Assembly (NCBI GenBank): GCA_964566425.1
Contig: CAZMIL010000001.1
Coordinates: 28,928-92,927, forward strand
DNA from: CAZMIL01 sp964566425
GTDB lineage: Bacteria > Patescibacteriota > Microgenomatia > UBA1406 > GWC2-37-13
Direction of reading: 5' to 3'
DNA: 64,000 bases
The notes beneath the pieces are model-generated. The model searched no databases and was not told the origin of the DNA. It was given only the letters and a program-made list of their open reading frames with translations. Both the position numbers and the translations under genes were made by a program. Shown one piece after another: positions 33,217 through 42,680 of the stretch (positions are counted from its first letter, which is position 1; each line of letters starts with the position of its first letter).

Positions 33217-33603
33217 ATGCAGAAAATGACTATTTCTAGTAAAAAACGAAAAGAGGTTATCGATATTACTGATCAGCTTAATGCTTTAATCCATAAGCAA
33301 AAACTAAAGGAGGGAATCGTCAATCTATTCATCGCTCACACGACCGCTGCTTTGACAACGGCTGATCTAGATCCCGGAACCGATCAAGATATGCTTAACG
33401 CTTTTGATAAATTAATTCCAAGACTGCAGTTTCGTCATCCACATGATCCGGAACATACCCCCGACCATATTCTTTCTTCTTTAATCGGAACCTCATTAAG
33501 TCTGCCAATTGCTAACCACCAACTGGTTTTGGGGACTTGGCAACGCGTAGTCTTGCTTGAGTTCTCTGGTCCTCGGCAAAGACAGATTATGATACAATTG
33601 TAG
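33217..33603 (+). CDS. YjbQ/UPF0047 family protein
   Basis: 128 aa, normal length. Signatures are VNLFIAHTTAALTTADLDPG, then HPHDPEHTPDHILSSLIGTS and the C-terminal LGTWQRVVLLEFSGPRQRQI. E. coli YjbQ has a weak thiamine-phosphate synthase activity, but the family's main role is not settled. It may begin at 33226 instead (MTISSKK). It belongs to the PIG-L unit. Confidence 0.93.
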   Translation: MQKMTISSKKRKEVIDITDQLNALIHKQKLKEGIVNLFIAHTTAALTTADLDPGTDQDMLNAFDKLIPRLQFRHPHDPEHTPDHILSSLIGTSLSLPIANHQLVLGTWQRVVLLEFSGPRQRQIMIQL

Positions 33604-33604
33604 G

Positions 33605-34366
33605 ATGGCGCAAATTTTCAAGCGTAAACGTTTCCAGTCTCTTTTTGATCCTGCTTCTCCCGAATCTTTTAATTTGAGTCGCTCAAAGATCGACTTATTT
33701 ATAGAATGCCCGCGTTGTTTCTATCTTGATCGCAGATTGGGAATCGGCAGACCGAGCATGCCAGCTTTTACACTCAACAGCGCTGTCGATGCACTGTTAA
33801 AAAAAGAGTTTGATTTGTTGAGAAAAAATGGCGAGGCGCACGAATTGATGAAAGAATATCATATCGATGCCATTCCGTTTCGACACCCCGAGTTGTCTAT
33901 TTGGCGAGATGACATGTACCAATATAAAGGCGCTTCTGCCCTAGATGAAAAATCAAACTTTATGATTAGCGGAATTATTGATGATATTTGGCAAAATTCC
34001 AAGGGACAATTACTGATTGTTGATTATAAATCAACTAGTACTTCTAAACAAATCTCTCTCGAAGATAAGTGGAAACAGGGTTATAAGAAACAAATTGAGA
34101 TTTATCAATGGATTTTCAGGAAAAAGGGTTTTGAGGTTTCAGATACTGGCTATTTCATTTTCGCCAACGCGGCCAGAAATCGACCCAAGTTTGACGGTAA
34201 ATTAGAATTTATTTTGTCAATTATCCCTCATAAAGGCAATACTTCCTGGATCGAACCACTGTTGCAAAAAATTCGTAAAGTATTGTCGATGGATACACTC
34301 CCCGACTGCGGCCCCGAATGCCAATATTGCGCCTACCGCGAAAAGATTGAAAGAGCTACTCTTTGA
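33605..34366 (+). CDS. RecB/Cas4-like PD-(D/E)XK nuclease family protein
   Basis: 253 aa. The nuclease core shows ISGIIDDIWQNSKGQLLIVD and DYKSTSTSK, with QIEIYQWIFRKKG after it. Cysteines at ECPRCFYLD near the start and CGPECQYCAY at the end fit a Cas4-like iron-sulfur site. There are no cas genes nearby, so it is more likely a repair or processing nuclease. It follows YjbQ by 1 bp and ends the PIG-L unit. It is a shorter relative of the C-terminal domain of the 13099 helicase. Confidence 0.88.
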   Translation: MAQIFKRKRFQSLFDPASPESFNLSRSKIDLFIECPRCFYLDRRLGIGRPSMPAFTLNSAVDALLKKEFDLLRKNGEAHELMKEYHIDAIPFRHPELSIWRDDMYQYKGASALDEKSNFMISGIIDDIWQNSKGQLLIVDYKSTSTSKQISLEDKWKQGYKKQIEIYQWIFRKKGFEVSDTGYFIFANAARNRPKFDGKLEFILSIIPHKGNTSWIEPLLQKIRKVLSMDTLPDCGPECQYCAYREKIERATL

Positions 34367-34429
34367 TCCCTTTAAACATAGAAAATTATAGTTGACGTTG
34401 TCTTAATTAAATTTATAAAATATTATAAA

Positions 34430-35116
34430 GTGAGTGCCGAAAGGGGAATTTTTGCTCCAGCAGAGGCAGTAAAATTCAACGGCCATCTTCCTACCCAGGA
34501 AAACCCCCGCCTAAATTCTCGTGCTCTTGAATTCCAAAATCTAGCCAAACCACATCAACTCAAGAATATTAATATCAAGGAGAATGACTTTCCTTTTTAC
34601 ACCAAAGACGGGAGATTGTGGATTGTTGACGGTTCGGCTGTTTTCTCCAACGGACATTGCAAAATCCCCAATGGCTTTAAGTTTAGTGAATTTCTACATG
34701 AACTTGAAGGTCTACAACAAGGTTTAAGAATCATTCCTAATGAAGAACCCCATAATGGAGTTGTAGATTTAATCTGGAAGAACTGGGAAAAATTATGGGA
34801 ACACTTTGAACCGGATATGCATTATGCTGTCCCTACGCGTTGTTTTAGAGAAGTTCGCCTAAATCATTTTAACGGTACGGAGGAGGAAATTGGCCAACCT
34901 GATCTTATTGGAATCAGCCCGAGAGGTTCAGTCAATATCTTGGAAGTTGGAGCTCTGGGGTTAAAAAAAGCTAAAAGAGCCAAAATTAGAAGATACGAGG
35001 AAAAATTTAGAAGCATGTTTGGCGATAGTCTGATGTTGCGATCTTTTGTCGTCGCTTATGAACAGATTGAGAAAGGATTTAGAGTTGAGATGATTGATCC
35101 TTCCGTTCTGAATTAA
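34430..35116 (+). CDS. Hypothetical protein (228 aa) with a GTG start
   Basis: Unrecognised. GTG start at 34430; -35 TTGACG (34392-34397), 16-bp spacer and TATAAA (34414-34419) place the start site almost at the GTG, supporting it. The C-terminal half (QPDLIGISPRGSVNILEVGA, then KAKRAKIRRYEEKFRSMFGD) has a D-x(n)-E-V-G pattern and Lys/Arg residues that loosely recall restriction-endonuclease-like folds, a weak inference. Soluble, single gene. Confidence 0.65.
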   Translation: MSAERGIFAPAEAVKFNGHLPTQENPRLNSRALEFQNLAKPHQLKNINIKENDFPFYTKDGRLWIVDGSAVFSNGHCKIPNGFKFSEFLHELEGLQQGLRIIPNEEPHNGVVDLIWKNWEKLWEHFEPDMHYAVPTRCFREVRLNHFNGTEEEIGQPDLIGISPRGSVNILEVGALGLKKAKRAKIRRYEEKFRSMFGDSLMLRSFVVAYEQIEKGFRVEMIDPSVLN

Positions 35117-35262
35117 TGATCGATGTCCCTACTTTTCCGCCATAGAAGGGCTGCTGAAAAGCAATCAACATTCGACTGTCTATTTGAATCGTCCTTTTCT
35201 ACCATTGACTGTTAACCCTATTTATCTCCCAATTCATTTAATTTCTGCTATGATATTTAGCA
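35117..35262. other. Intergenic region before argS
   Basis: 146 bp. Only one signal was found: an extended -10, TGCTATGAT (hexamer 35249-35254), ending 8 nt before the argS ATG. No convincing hairpin or T-box sequence (no AGGGTGGNACCGCG-like motif) is visible, although aminoacyl-tRNA synthetase leaders often carry one. Confidence 0.45.
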
Positions 35263-36924
35263 ATGATCAGGCACGAAATTTTTACTCTTTTGCAAAATGG
35301 GCTTAAAAAAAGCGGAGTTAAGACTGATAAGATCAATCTTGAACACCCTACAACCCTCAAGCATGGAGATTATTCAACAAATATAGCTCTTATGTCTGCC
35401 AAACAACTCGGGAAACAACCATTGGAAATTGCGGAAAAGATTAAAAATTCTCTGCCGGCAAATGAGATTGTCGCCAAGATAACTGTTGTCAAGCCTGGTT
35501 TTATCAATTTTTTCTTATCAGATAAAGCATTACTTCAAGAATTGGAAAATATAAATAAAGATAAAAAAGAAAAATCCCCGCCAGAGAAAACAATTCTGCT
35601 CGAATATGGCCAGCCCAACACCCATAAAACTCCACATATTGGTCATCTTTTCTCATATATTTTTGGTGAATCGTTAGCCAGAATTCTGGAGAGTCAAGGA
35701 AATAAGCTTATTCGCGCCAACTATCAAGGAGATGTCGGCCCGCACGTAGCTAAATGTCTTTATGTCGCTCAAAAGAAATGGGAGCAGATGAAAGATCGAC
35801 CCTTAAAGGAAAAGATTGATTGGCTGCAAAAATGCTATCAAGAAGGGTCAAAACTCTACGAGCAGGATAAAAAAATCCAAACAGAAATAGATAAGTTGAA
35901 TCAGACTATTTATCATCACGATCCAGCAATAAATAAAGCATGGACTGAAACTCGACGGTGGTCTCTGGATTTTTTTAAACACTTCGAACAGCTTTTGGGA
36001 ATTAAATACGACAAATATTATTTTGAAAGTGAAATCGCCGATCGCGGGAAAGAAATTGTCACGAAATTTGTCGGTAAAATCTTCAGAGAAAGTGAAGGAG
36101 CGATAATTTTTCCTGGTGAAAAATATGGTCTGCATACCAGAGTATTTATCACCAAATTTGGCATGCCGACTTATGAAGCTAAAGATATCGGCCTCAATGA
36201 AGCCAAAAAACAATTATCTTTTGATTTCTCAATCGTCACTACGGCCAACGAGCAAAACGCTTATTACAAAGTTGTAACTAAGGCCAGCGAATTAATTTTC
36301 CCGGAATTAACTGGAAAATTGAAGCATTTGGGTTTTGGTTTAATCCAACTAAAGACTGGAAAGATGTCTTCACGCACCGGCGAAATTGTTGACGCTTTTA
36401 GCTTGGTCGATTTAACAATTAAGGAAATCGCCAAAAATTACAAGCTTGGGGCGGGGATTGCCGAAAAAATAGCTCTCGCCGCAATCAGGTATTCTTTCCT
36501 AAAATCAGACGCTTACAAAAATATTCTTTTTGATTTGCAAAAAAGTATCACTAAAGAAGGAGACTCCGGGCCGTATCTTCTCTATACTTATGTCAGAACC
36601 CAAAGTATTTTAAGCAAAAGCGGTAAATTCGAATTTTCACCGCTAAAAGCACCGCCGCAAAACCCGGAAGAAAAAAATATTCTCAAATTAATTTATCAAT
36701 TCCCAGAAGTTACGGGACGGGCGAGTCAATACTACTCTCCGCATTTGTTGACTACTTATCTTTTCCAACTTTCTCAGGCTTTTAATTTTTTTTATCAGAA
36801 ACATCCAGTGCTGAAAGCTAACGGAGAGACCAAAAATTTTAGATTGGCACTTACTTCCGCTGTTGGTAAAATTCTCAAAGACGGTCTCTACCTATTAGGG
36901 ATAGAAACTGTCAGTAAAATGTGA
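35263..36924 (+). CDS. argS: Arginyl-tRNA synthetase
   Basis: 553 aa. Class I synthetase that charges tRNA-Arg. The HIGH motif is in YGQPNTHKTPHIGHLFSYIF and the KMSKS equivalent is GKMSSRTG. The N-terminal Add-1 domain contains LEHPTTLKHGDYSTNIALMS, and the C-terminal anticodon-binding domain ends RLALTSAVGKILKDGLYLLG. Length matches the family. Confidence 0.97.
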   Translation: MIRHEIFTLLQNGLKKSGVKTDKINLEHPTTLKHGDYSTNIALMSAKQLGKQPLEIAEKIKNSLPANEIVAKITVVKPGFINFFLSDKALLQELENINKDKKEKSPPEKTILLEYGQPNTHKTPHIGHLFSYIFGESLARILESQGNKLIRANYQGDVGPHVAKCLYVAQKKWEQMKDRPLKEKIDWLQKCYQEGSKLYEQDKKIQTEIDKLNQTIYHHDPAINKAWTETRRWSLDFFKHFEQLLGIKYDKYYFESEIADRGKEIVTKFVGKIFRESEGAIIFPGEKYGLHTRVFITKFGMPTYEAKDIGLNEAKKQLSFDFSIVTTANEQNAYYKVVTKASELIFPELTGKLKHLGFGLIQLKTGKMSSRTGEIVDAFSLVDLTIKEIAKNYKLGAGIAEKIALAAIRYSFLKSDAYKNILFDLQKSITKEGDSGPYLLYTYVRTQSILSKSGKFEFSPLKAPPQNPEEKNILKLIYQFPEVTGRASQYYSPHLLTTYLFQLSQAFNFFYQKHPVLKANGETKNFRLALTSAVGKILKDGLYLLGIETVSKM

Positions 36925-36967
36925 CATTGAATATCGTCCTTAGCTTGATTGAGAAGCTGATTTAAAT

Positions 36968-36995
36968 CGGACTTTGAATCAAGTTCAAAATGACA
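36968..36995. repeat. Palindromic repeat, copy 2 (reverse orientation)
   Basis: Read on the minus strand it is TGTCATTTTGAACTTG followed by ATTCAAAGTCCG, closely matching the 17535 copy (GTCATCCTGAAATTG, TTTCAGGATCGG). It has a 6-bp stem TTTGAA/TTCAAA. It abuts the radA start codon (36997), so it could affect radA expression. Confidence 0.5.
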
Positions 36996-36996
36996 T

Positions 36997-38280
36997 ATGG
37001 CTTTATTTATTTGTTCAAATTGTGGCTACGGTTCTGCATCATGGTTGGGGCGCTGCCCCGATTGTGGTAAGTGGAATACGTTAATAGAGCAACAACAAGA
37101 AAAAAAAGGCCGCTCCCGAGAAAAGACTAAGCCTCTCAGACTCACTGCTTTGGGGAAAGTAGACAATCGACAAAAACCGCGAATCCACACGGAAATATAT
37201 GAGTTCGATCGAGTTTTGGGAGGAGGGATCATTCCGGGAGAGATTATTTTACTTACCGGAGAACCAGGAATCGGAAAATCAACTCTTCTCTTGCAAGCGC
37301 TCAAAGATATCAAGACGCTCTATATCTCCGGCGAAGAATCTGCCGAACAGGTTAAAGATCGGGCCGAACGATTAAAAATAGACCTTAATAATCTCCTTTT
37401 TTCCAGCGACTTACAAATTGAGGGAATTATTGAAGGGATCGACAATCACCGCGAAGACATTGATACTGTAGTCATCGATTCTGTTCAAACCGTTTATTCA
37501 AACAAGTTGGATGCTGCCCCAGGGAATATTTCGCAACTTAAAGAAACCGCTACTCAACTCATTTCTTTTGCTAAACAAAATAAATTAGCGGTCATTTTGA
37601 TTGGCCACGTTACTAAGGGCGGAAACGTCGCCGGTCCCAAAACTTTAGAACATCTTGTAGACTGCGTCTTGAGTTTTGAAGGTGAAAAAGTCTCACACCA
37701 CCGCATCTTGAGAGCCAACAAAAACAGATTTGGCTCGACAGATGAAATAGGAATTTTTGAGATGAAAACTAACGGACTCAAAGAAGTCAATAATCCTTTA
37801 GCTTTCCTGGAAACTTCTTCCGAGGAGGCGGCCGGCAAAGTAATCGTCGGAGTAATTGAAGGAAAAAGACCGCTTTTCTTTGAAATTCAAACTTTGGTTT
37901 CTTCAACAGTTTTTTCTACTCCACGAAGAGTAGTCAAAGGTGTCGATTATAATAAAGTTCAATTATTAATCGCCGTAATCAAAAAGCAATTCAATCTTCC
38001 CCTGGATCGTTTTGATATCTATGTTAATGTCGTCGGTGGCGTGAGTATTAAATCGACTGCGGCCGATTTAGGAATTGCTGCTTCGCTTATTTCCTCAATG
38101 AAAAATATTCATATCCCACAAAAAACAGTTTTTATTGGTGAAGTTGGCCTTCTAGGTGAAATAAGATCAATCTCTGGCGAGGAAAAAATAATCACCGAGG
38201 CGAAAAGATTAAAATTCCATTCGATAGTTTCCGCACAAAATATTACAACTCTTAGGGAGATAAGAAAAATTCTTTTTTAA
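36997..38280 (+). CDS. radA: DNA repair protein RadA
   Basis: 427 aa. An N-terminal C4 zinc finger (CSNCGYGSASWLGRCPDCGK), then a RecA-like ATPase with GEPGIGKSTLLLQA (Walker A) and VIDSVQTV, the RadA-specific KNRFG motif, and a Lon-protease-like C-terminal domain (NVVGGVSIKSTAADLGIAAS). It helps branch migration in recombination. Its 3' end overlaps the rodZ-like gene by 29 bp, tail to tail. Confidence 0.97.
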   Translation: MALFICSNCGYGSASWLGRCPDCGKWNTLIEQQQEKKGRSREKTKPLRLTALGKVDNRQKPRIHTEIYEFDRVLGGGIIPGEIILLTGEPGIGKSTLLLQALKDIKTLYISGEESAEQVKDRAERLKIDLNNLLFSSDLQIEGIIEGIDNHREDIDTVVIDSVQTVYSNKLDAAPGNISQLKETATQLISFAKQNKLAVILIGHVTKGGNVAGPKTLEHLVDCVLSFEGEKVSHHRILRANKNRFGSTDEIGIFEMKTNGLKEVNNPLAFLETSSEEAAGKVIVGVIEGKRPLFFEIQTLVSSTVFSTPRRVVKGVDYNKVQLLIAVIKKQFNLPLDRFDIYVNVVGGVSIKSTAADLGIAASLISSMKNIHIPQKTVFIGEVGLLGEIRSISGEEKIITEAKRLKFHSIVSAQNITTLREIRKILF

Positions 38281-38875
38281 TAATCGTTTCTTTGCCGTTA
38301 GCTCCAATTATATTTATAATCAAAGTATTCTTTCCTGACTTGAGAGGAAAATCATAGAAGAAAATTCCGTCTTTATTCTGATAAACCCTATCGCCGAAAA
38401 TGGTAATTACTGCTTCCTTCTCTGTTCTACCGATTATTTTTACCCTGTCCTTTCTTTTAAAAGAATTTACCGTCGGTGAAAGAATATCAACAGTCGGTGG
38501 GGACAAGAATCTAAAAAGTTGATAACTAAAATATAGAGAAAAGAGTAGTGAAATTATTGCTGTTATAAATATAAAGTAACGTCTCGATTGCGGCGTCAAA
38601 TGTTTACTGGCAATTCTTTTCTTAAAACTAACTTCTTCTTTACGGGCATAATCTCGCCTGAAAAAAGCCAGCATTTTATCGGGATTCAAACCCAAGACAA
38701 GAGAATAGTTTTTGATAATTCCGGCAATGTAAATTTTTGAAGAAAAAACCCTCCAATCGTTAGCTTCTATGGCTTTTAAAAATTTTTCTCTGACCTTAAT
38801 TTTTTTTTCAATGCCTTTGATTGTAAGCTCTTGCTTTATTCTTTCTGTTTGTAAAATTTCGCCAACTGTCAACAT
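38252..38875 (-). CDS. RodZ-like HTH membrane protein
   Basis: 207 aa. N-terminal helix-turn-helix of the RodZ type (GEILQTERIKQELTIKGIEK, with KFLKAIEANDWRVFSSKIYI), one membrane segment near residues 100-120, then an extracytoplasmic immunoglobulin-like region (VDILSPTVNSFKRKDRVKII ... FYDFPLKSGKNTLIINI). RodZ links the MreB cytoskeleton to cell-wall growth. It is the last gene of the hrcA-dnaK operon, 6 bp after efp, an unusual position. Confidence 0.85.
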   Translation of the reverse strand: MLTVGEILQTERIKQELTIKGIEKKIKVREKFLKAIEANDWRVFSSKIYIAGIIKNYSLVLGLNPDKMLAFFRRDYARKEEVSFKKRIASKHLTPQSRRYFIFITAIISLLFSLYFSYQLFRFLSPPTVDILSPTVNSFKRKDRVKIIGRTEKEAVITIFGDRVYQNKDGIFFYDFPLKSGKNTLIINIIGANGKETIIKKEFFLSP

Positions 38876-38881
38876 ATCTCT

Positions 38882-39448
38882 TCATCCCTTAACTCGCTCG
38901 ACATACTGGCCAGTCTCCGGATTGATAGCAATTATATCCCCTTTTTTGATAAACAAGGGAACGCTAACAGTCACTCCGGTTTCAACGATCGCTTGTTTTT
39001 TTGCTCCGGAAACAGTATCTCCTCTTACTGCATTTTCTGATTCAATAACTTTGAGACGAACGTTGGCGGGAGGACGAACGCTCAAAGCTTTTTCTCCTAA
39101 CATAATCACATAATATCTTTCCTCAGGTTTGAGAAATTTTGCCAAATCTCCAACTATTGCAATTGGAAGACTAGTTTGTTGATAAGTTTTTTCATCCATA
39201 AAATATAGTTGGGCTCCATCATTATATAAATATTGCATTTGAATTGTACTTACATCAGCTCGCTGTAGCGACTCGACAGATTTCATGGCTATTTCGATAT
39301 TCTTGCCGGAACTAATAGCCTTGATCTTAATCCTGACCACAGCCATTCCTCTGCCTTGAAAAGAGAAGTCTGTTTTTTGAATCTGCCAGATCTCATTTTG
39401 ATAGAGAATAAAATCCCCTTTTTTTACATTACTTGCATTTACTTTCAT
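38882..39448 (-). CDS. efp: Elongation factor P with an arginine at the tip loop
   Basis: 188 aa. Three OB-type domains; the C-terminal signature VSVPLFIKKGDIIAINPETG is intact. EF-P rescues ribosomes stalled at polyproline. The tip loop, usually PGKG or PGRN, reads FQGRGMAV here, with Arg33 at the position that is modified in other EF-Ps and Gln in place of Pro. It starts inside the dnaJ stop (ATGA-type overlap) and so is expressed with the heat-shock genes. Confidence 0.95.
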   Translation of the reverse strand: MKVNASNVKKGDFILYQNEIWQIQKTDFSFQGRGMAVVRIKIKAISSGKNIEIAMKSVESLQRADVSTIQMQYLYNDGAQLYFMDEKTYQQTSLPIAIVGDLAKFLKPEERYYVIMLGEKALSVRPPANVRLKVIESENAVRGDTVSGAKKQAIVETGVTVSVPLFIKKGDIIAINPETGQYVERVKG

Positions 39449-40311
39449 AATTCACTCTCGAGTTCTTCTAAACTCTTTTTCGTCCGTGAAGAAACTCTGT
39501 CCGGAACTTTTATTTTGAGAATTACATATTGATCGCCCCGACGTGAACTGTGTGGATAAGGAATCCCCTTACCTTGTAAACGCACCGTTGTCTCTGACTG
39601 TGTTCCTGGGCGGATTTTCAACTTTAACGGCTTGTCAAGAGTCAATACCTCTACCACACCCCCCAGAACTGCTGTTGGAAAGGAAATTTCTTTGGCAAGA
39701 TAAATATCTTGTCCTTGGCGGTGAAAATGCGGATGGGCTCTAACCGAAACTAGTAGGTCAAAATCTTCAAATCTTATTCTTGAGCCGTCATTGACTCCCG
39801 CCGGAATCTTGATCTTTCTAGTTTTTCCGTCAATCTTAATCTGTTTTTCCGCCCCAAACACCGCATCATTAAAATCGATTTGTATTGTGTAAACCAATCT
39901 GCGCTTGGCGTTGCTTTGTCTACCAAAGGGATTCTGAACACCGAAAAACTGTTCAAAGATGTCAAATGGATTGGAAAATCCTCCAAAATCAAAGCCTTCA
40001 AACGGATTTTCTTCACCTCCATAAGAAGTGTAAGTATATCTGAAAGGTCCTTGTTGATAGCTGTAAGTCCCTCCCCCGGGAGTGCCGACTCTTTGTTTAA
40101 AGCCTTCAGGTCCTACCTGATCATAAATTTGTCGCTTCTTAGAGTCTGATAAAACCTCATATGCTTCGTTAATCTGTTTGAATTTAGCGGCCGCCTCCGG
40201 AGCTTTATTTTTATCAGGATGCCACTTTAAGGCAAGTTTACGGTAAGCAGATTTAATTTCTTTTTCTGTGGCGTTTTTGGAAATACCCAAAACTTCATAA
40301 TAATCATTCAT
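39445..40311 (-). CDS. dnaJ: DnaJ-family co-chaperone without zinc finger
   Basis: 288 aa. The J domain has the HPD motif (RKLALKWHPDKNKAPE), followed by a Gly/Phe-rich linker (about residues 75-130) and the substrate-binding CTD domains (GVNDGSRIRFEDF; VRLQGKGIPYPHSSRRGDQY). The four CxxCxGxG repeats of classical DnaJ are missing and no cysteine cluster is present, so it is a type II (CbpA-like) protein. It stimulates the ATPase of DnaK, encoded 2 bp upstream. Confidence 0.95.
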   Translation of the reverse strand: MNDYYEVLGISKNATEKEIKSAYRKLALKWHPDKNKAPEAAAKFKQINEAYEVLSDSKKRQIYDQVGPEGFKQRVGTPGGGTYSYQQGPFRYTYTSYGGEENPFEGFDFGGFSNPFDIFEQFFGVQNPFGRQSNAKRRLVYTIQIDFNDAVFGAEKQIKIDGKTRKIKIPAGVNDGSRIRFEDFDLLVSVRAHPHFHRQGQDIYLAKEISFPTAVLGGVVEVLTLDKPLKLKIRPGTQSETTVRLQGKGIPYPHSSRRGDQYVILKIKVPDRVSSRTKKSLEELESEL

Positions 40312-40313
40312 AA

Positions 40314-42200
40314 CTAATTAACAACTTCGCCCTCTTCGACGTCTTTTTTAGCAGTTTTTTTATTATCGGTATTTGCTCCTTCTGCAGTCTCTTGCTGCGC
40401 TTGCTGTTGTTGGCCGTACATTGACTGACCGATTTTTTGCAGTGACTCGGAAAGAGCTTGAGTCTTTTGCTCAAGTTCTTGTGCTTCAGCCTTATCTAAA
40501 GATTCTCGCAAATCTTTTATTTTCCCTTCAATCTCATCTCTCAAATCTTGTGGTGCTTTGTCGCCAACATCTTTCAAGGATTTTTCGGCGGTATAAATCA
40601 AACTATCCGCTTTGTTTCTGGCTTCGATTTTCTCTTGTTCTTTTTTATCCTCTTCCGCATGCTTTTCCGCTTCTTCCTTCATCCTTTCTATTTCGTCTTT
40701 AGACAGACCTGTCGAACCGGTAATCTTAATCGATTGTGATTTTCCTGTAGCCTTGTCTTTCGCGGTCACGGCTAAAATTCCGTTGGTATCAATGTCAAAA
40801 GTAACTTCAACTTGGGGGACGCCTCTGGGCGCAGGTGGAATTCCCAACAGGTCAAAATTCCCAAGAGATTTATTATCTTTAGCCATGGATCTTTCCCCTT
40901 GTAAGACATGAATCGTAACTTGAGTCTGATTATCAGCTGCTGTAGAGAACACTTCTGATTTGGCTGTAGGAATCGTTGTATTCCTCTGAATCAGTGGTGT
41001 CATTACCCCACCCAGAGTCTCAACTCCTAATGTCAGAGGGGTAACATCAAGCAGAACAACATCTTTCGCTTCTCCTGTCAACACACCACCTTGGATGGCC
41101 GCTCCGATGGCCACGACTTCATCAGGATTTACAGAGCGATTGGGTTCTTTGCCAAAGAATTCTTTGACTTTTTGATTAACCAGCGGCATCCTCGTCATCC
41201 CTCCCACCAAGACTATCTCGTCTACTTTAGCCGCATCAATTTTCGCATCTTTCAAACACGATTTTACGGGTTCAAAAGTCTTATCTATCAAGCTCGTCAC
41301 CAATGATTCCAATTTCGCCCGAGTCAATTTCATCACCAGATGCAAAGGTTGATTGTCTTTAACCGTAATAAATGGTAGATTAATCTCTGCCTCTTTGGAA
41401 GTAGAAAGCTCGATCTTAGCTTTTTCTGCGGCATCTCTTAAGCGTTGAAGAGCTTGCGGGTCTTTGCGTAAATCAATTCCTTGTTCTTTAGCAAATTCAC
41501 TCGCGAGATGATTAAGAATTACTTGATCGAAGTCATCGCCTCCTAAGTGAGTATCACCATTGGTTGCCTTTACCTGGAAAACTCCTTCGCCCAACTCCAA
41601 AATAGTAATATCAAAAGTTCCTCCCCCCAAATCATAGACCGCAATCGTATGAGCGTGAGATTTTTCCAGACCATAGGCTAACGAGGCGGCAGTCGGCTCA
41701 TTGATAATTCTGACTACTTCCATACCGGCAATTTCTCCAGCTTGTTTGGTAGCCTGCCGCTGGGAGTCGTCAAAATAAGCCGGTACTGTTATTACTGACT
41801 TGGCGACTTTTTCTCCCAGATATGCTTCAGCATCTTCCTTGATTTTTTTGAGAATCATCGCCGAAATTTCTTGCGGCGTATAAGTTTTTCCTTCAACTTC
41901 AACTACAGCCATGCCGTCGCGCCCTTCCTTAATAGCATACGGTAGCCATTTCATGTCATTTTTGACCGAAGGATCAGAGAAGCGCCGCCCCATCAATCTT
42001 TTAATCGAAAAAATGGTATTTTTGGGATTAGTCACCAACTGTCTTTTGGCTACGTCACCCACGATCCTTTTCACCGGATCTACCACCGAAGGGATGACGT
42101 TTCTTCCTTCTTTGGAATGAATTATCTTGGGTTTTCCGCCCTCCATTACTGCTACTGCAGAATTAGTCGTTCCTAAATCGATCCCGATTATTTTTGCCAT
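40314..42200 (-). CDS. dnaK: Chaperone protein DnaK (Hsp70)
   Basis: 628 aa. ATPase domain with IGIDLGTTNSAVAVMEGGKP, YDLGGGTFDITILELGEG and LVGGMTRMPLVNQKVKEFFG; substrate-binding domain starting DVTPLTLGVETLGGVMTPLI; helical lid and a Gln-rich tail. The tail does not end in the EEVD-like or DDVKKK-type motif but in DVEEGEVVN. It works with DnaJ and GrpE encoded in the same operon. Confidence 0.98.
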   Translation of the reverse strand: MAKIIGIDLGTTNSAVAVMEGGKPKIIHSKEGRNVIPSVVDPVKRIVGDVAKRQLVTNPKNTIFSIKRLMGRRFSDPSVKNDMKWLPYAIKEGRDGMAVVEVEGKTYTPQEISAMILKKIKEDAEAYLGEKVAKSVITVPAYFDDSQRQATKQAGEIAGMEVVRIINEPTAASLAYGLEKSHAHTIAVYDLGGGTFDITILELGEGVFQVKATNGDTHLGGDDFDQVILNHLASEFAKEQGIDLRKDPQALQRLRDAAEKAKIELSTSKEAEINLPFITVKDNQPLHLVMKLTRAKLESLVTSLIDKTFEPVKSCLKDAKIDAAKVDEIVLVGGMTRMPLVNQKVKEFFGKEPNRSVNPDEVVAIGAAIQGGVLTGEAKDVVLLDVTPLTLGVETLGGVMTPLIQRNTTIPTAKSEVFSTAADNQTQVTIHVLQGERSMAKDNKSLGNFDLLGIPPAPRGVPQVEVTFDIDTNGILAVTAKDKATGKSQSIKITGSTGLSKDEIERMKEEAEKHAEEDKKEQEKIEARNKADSLIYTAEKSLKDVGDKAPQDLRDEIEGKIKDLRESLDKAEAQELEQKTQALSESLQKIGQSMYGQQQQAQQETAEGANTDNKKTAKKDVEEGEVVN

Positions 42201-42215
42201 AATTAATTTTACAAC

Positions 42216-42680
42216 TTATATTTTTTTAGTCACTTTAACCTGGGCTACACGTAAAACTTTATCTCCCAGAATATAACCTTTTCTAAGTATTCCGCTGACC
42301 ATATTGTCTTTTTCTCCTTCAATAACGTCAACTGCTTCTGCCAAGTGCGGATCAAATTCTTTACCTAATAAATCGATTTCTTTTAAACCCTCTTTTGTCA
42401 GAACTTGTTGAAACTGTTCCTTAACCATTTTTAGGCCTTGATCTTGAATAAAAGCTTCGGCTTTTTCCAAATTGTCCAAAAAAGGCAACAAGTCTAAAAA
42501 TATTCTCTTGGTTGTGTTAGTAACCTGCTCCTCTCTTTGTTCATTAACTCTCTTCTCTAAGTTATGATAATCGGCAAGGGCTCTTAAATACTTATTTTTA
42601 TACTCTTCCGCTAACTTTTTCAAGTGTTCAACCTTTTCAGCTTCTTTTTTCGCTTTGATTCTTCCATCATCTATTTTCAT
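42216..42680 (-). CDS. grpE: Nucleotide exchange factor GrpE
   Basis: 154 aa, on the short side for the family. A long N-terminal coiled coil (KAEKVEHLKKLAEEYKNKYL-like, with ALADYHNLEKRV and REEQ) precedes the C-terminal beta domain, whose signature is GKEFDPHLAEAVDVIEG and VSGILRKGYILGDKVLRVAQ. It releases ADP from DnaK. The start overlaps the end of hrcA by one base. Confidence 0.96.
   Translation of the reverse strand: MKIDDGRIKAKKEAEKVEHLKKLAEEYKNKYLRALADYHNLEKRVNEQREEQVTNTTKRIFLDLLPFLDNLEKAEAFIQDQGLKMVKEQFQQVLTKEGLKEIDLLGKEFDPHLAEAVDVIEGEKDNMVSGILRKGYILGDKVLRVAQVKVTKKI

Noticed and set aside
33605..34366. CRISPR-Cas4 adaptation gene
   Set aside because: The protein is Cas4-like, but there are no repeats, cas1, cas2 or effector genes in the window.
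35117..35262. T-box riboswitch before argS
   Set aside because: The conserved T-box sequence and specifier-like helices are not visible.
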